Assembly (NCBI GenBank): GCA_023440105.1
Contig: JAEXSY010000071.1
Location: forward strand, 1-12,978
Source of the DNA: Bacillota bacterium
GTDB taxonomy: Bacteria > Bacillota > Clostridia > Clostridiales > Clostridiaceae
Reading direction: 5' to 3'
DNA length: 12,978 bases
Every line of letters starts with the position of its first letter. The first letter of the stretch is position 1. Under the pieces are notes generated by a model. It worked only from the letters and a program-made list of their open reading frames with translations, had not been told where the DNA came from and searched no databases. The position numbers and the translations under genes were made by a program. Positions 12,936 through 12,978 of the stretch are shown piece by piece.

Positions 12936-12978
12936 ATGGCTCAAAATGTAACCATAGCTGGAGCGAGCTATTCTGATG
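12936..12978 (+). CDS. Start of a second copy of the tail-tip/fibre protein family (partial, runs off window)
   Basis: ATG 12936 follows AAGGAGG (12921-12927) and begins 13 bases after the previous stop. The 14 visible codons read MAQNVTIAGASYSD, matching the N-terminus of the preceding gene (MAKNVVINGVTYND) at about two thirds of positions. This indicates a tandem paralogue with the same anchoring segment. The rest lies beyond the window. Confidence 0.7.
   Translation, partial: MAQNVTIAGASYSD

Noticed and set aside
1..12978. CRISPR arrays, tRNA genes or insertion sequences
   Set aside because: I saw no regularly spaced direct repeats, no tRNA-like cloverleaf sequence and no transposase-like reading frame in the window.

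Overview
The window is a densely packed block of late structural genes, all on the + strand, from a tailed phage or prophage with a long non-contractile (siphovirus-type) tail. The host is probably a low-GC Gram-positive, most likely Clostridium-like. The reasons are AT-rich DNA, heavy use of AGA/AGG and ATA codons, strong GGAGG ribosome binding sites and head and tail proteins typical of Firmicute siphoviruses. I see no integrase, repressor or lysis genes, so whether this is a prophage or a free phage rests on inference.

Layout. Positions 1-359 hold the 3' end of a ClpP-type head maturation protease that is broken by an in-frame TAA. Next is the HK97-fold major capsid gene (375-1568), whose end overlaps a probable terminator. 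Positions 1569-2068 are not structural. They hold a 16-bp hairpin, a near-consensus promoter (TTGATA-17-TATAAT), a 52-residue two-helix membrane protein gene (1734-1892) absent from standard late operons, and a Rho-independent terminator. This has the layout of a moron, an accessory gene with its own promoter and terminator. Then come the head-tail connector (with an ATA where its start codon should be), head closure, HK97 gp10-like, tail terminator and major tail proteins. The two tail assembly chaperone frames follow, joined by a programmed -1 frameshift site. After these lie the tape measure protein, distal tail protein (Dit), the Tal-type hub protein, a DUF859 minor structural protein, a BppU-like baseplate protein, and small tail-tip or fibre proteins running off the right edge.

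How it works together. ClpP would trim the capsid protein during head maturation; connector, closure and terminator proteins join head to tail. The G and GT chaperones assemble major tail protein around the tape measure, and Dit, Tal, DUF859 and the last genes form the host-recognition tip. Many genes are translationally coupled: TAATG overlaps occur at 2342-2346, 3345-3349, 7013-7017 and 7714-7718, and an ATGA overlap at 2994-2997.

Most notable points: the complete -1 frameshift cassette (A AAA AAC, 5-nt spacer, 12-bp stem-loop); the self-contained accessory transcription unit between capsid and connector; two apparent point lesions in essential head genes (ClpP AAA to TAA, connector ATG to ATA), which suggest a decaying prophage or sequencing errors; and an InlB B-repeat-like domain added at the N-terminal side of the Tal hub.
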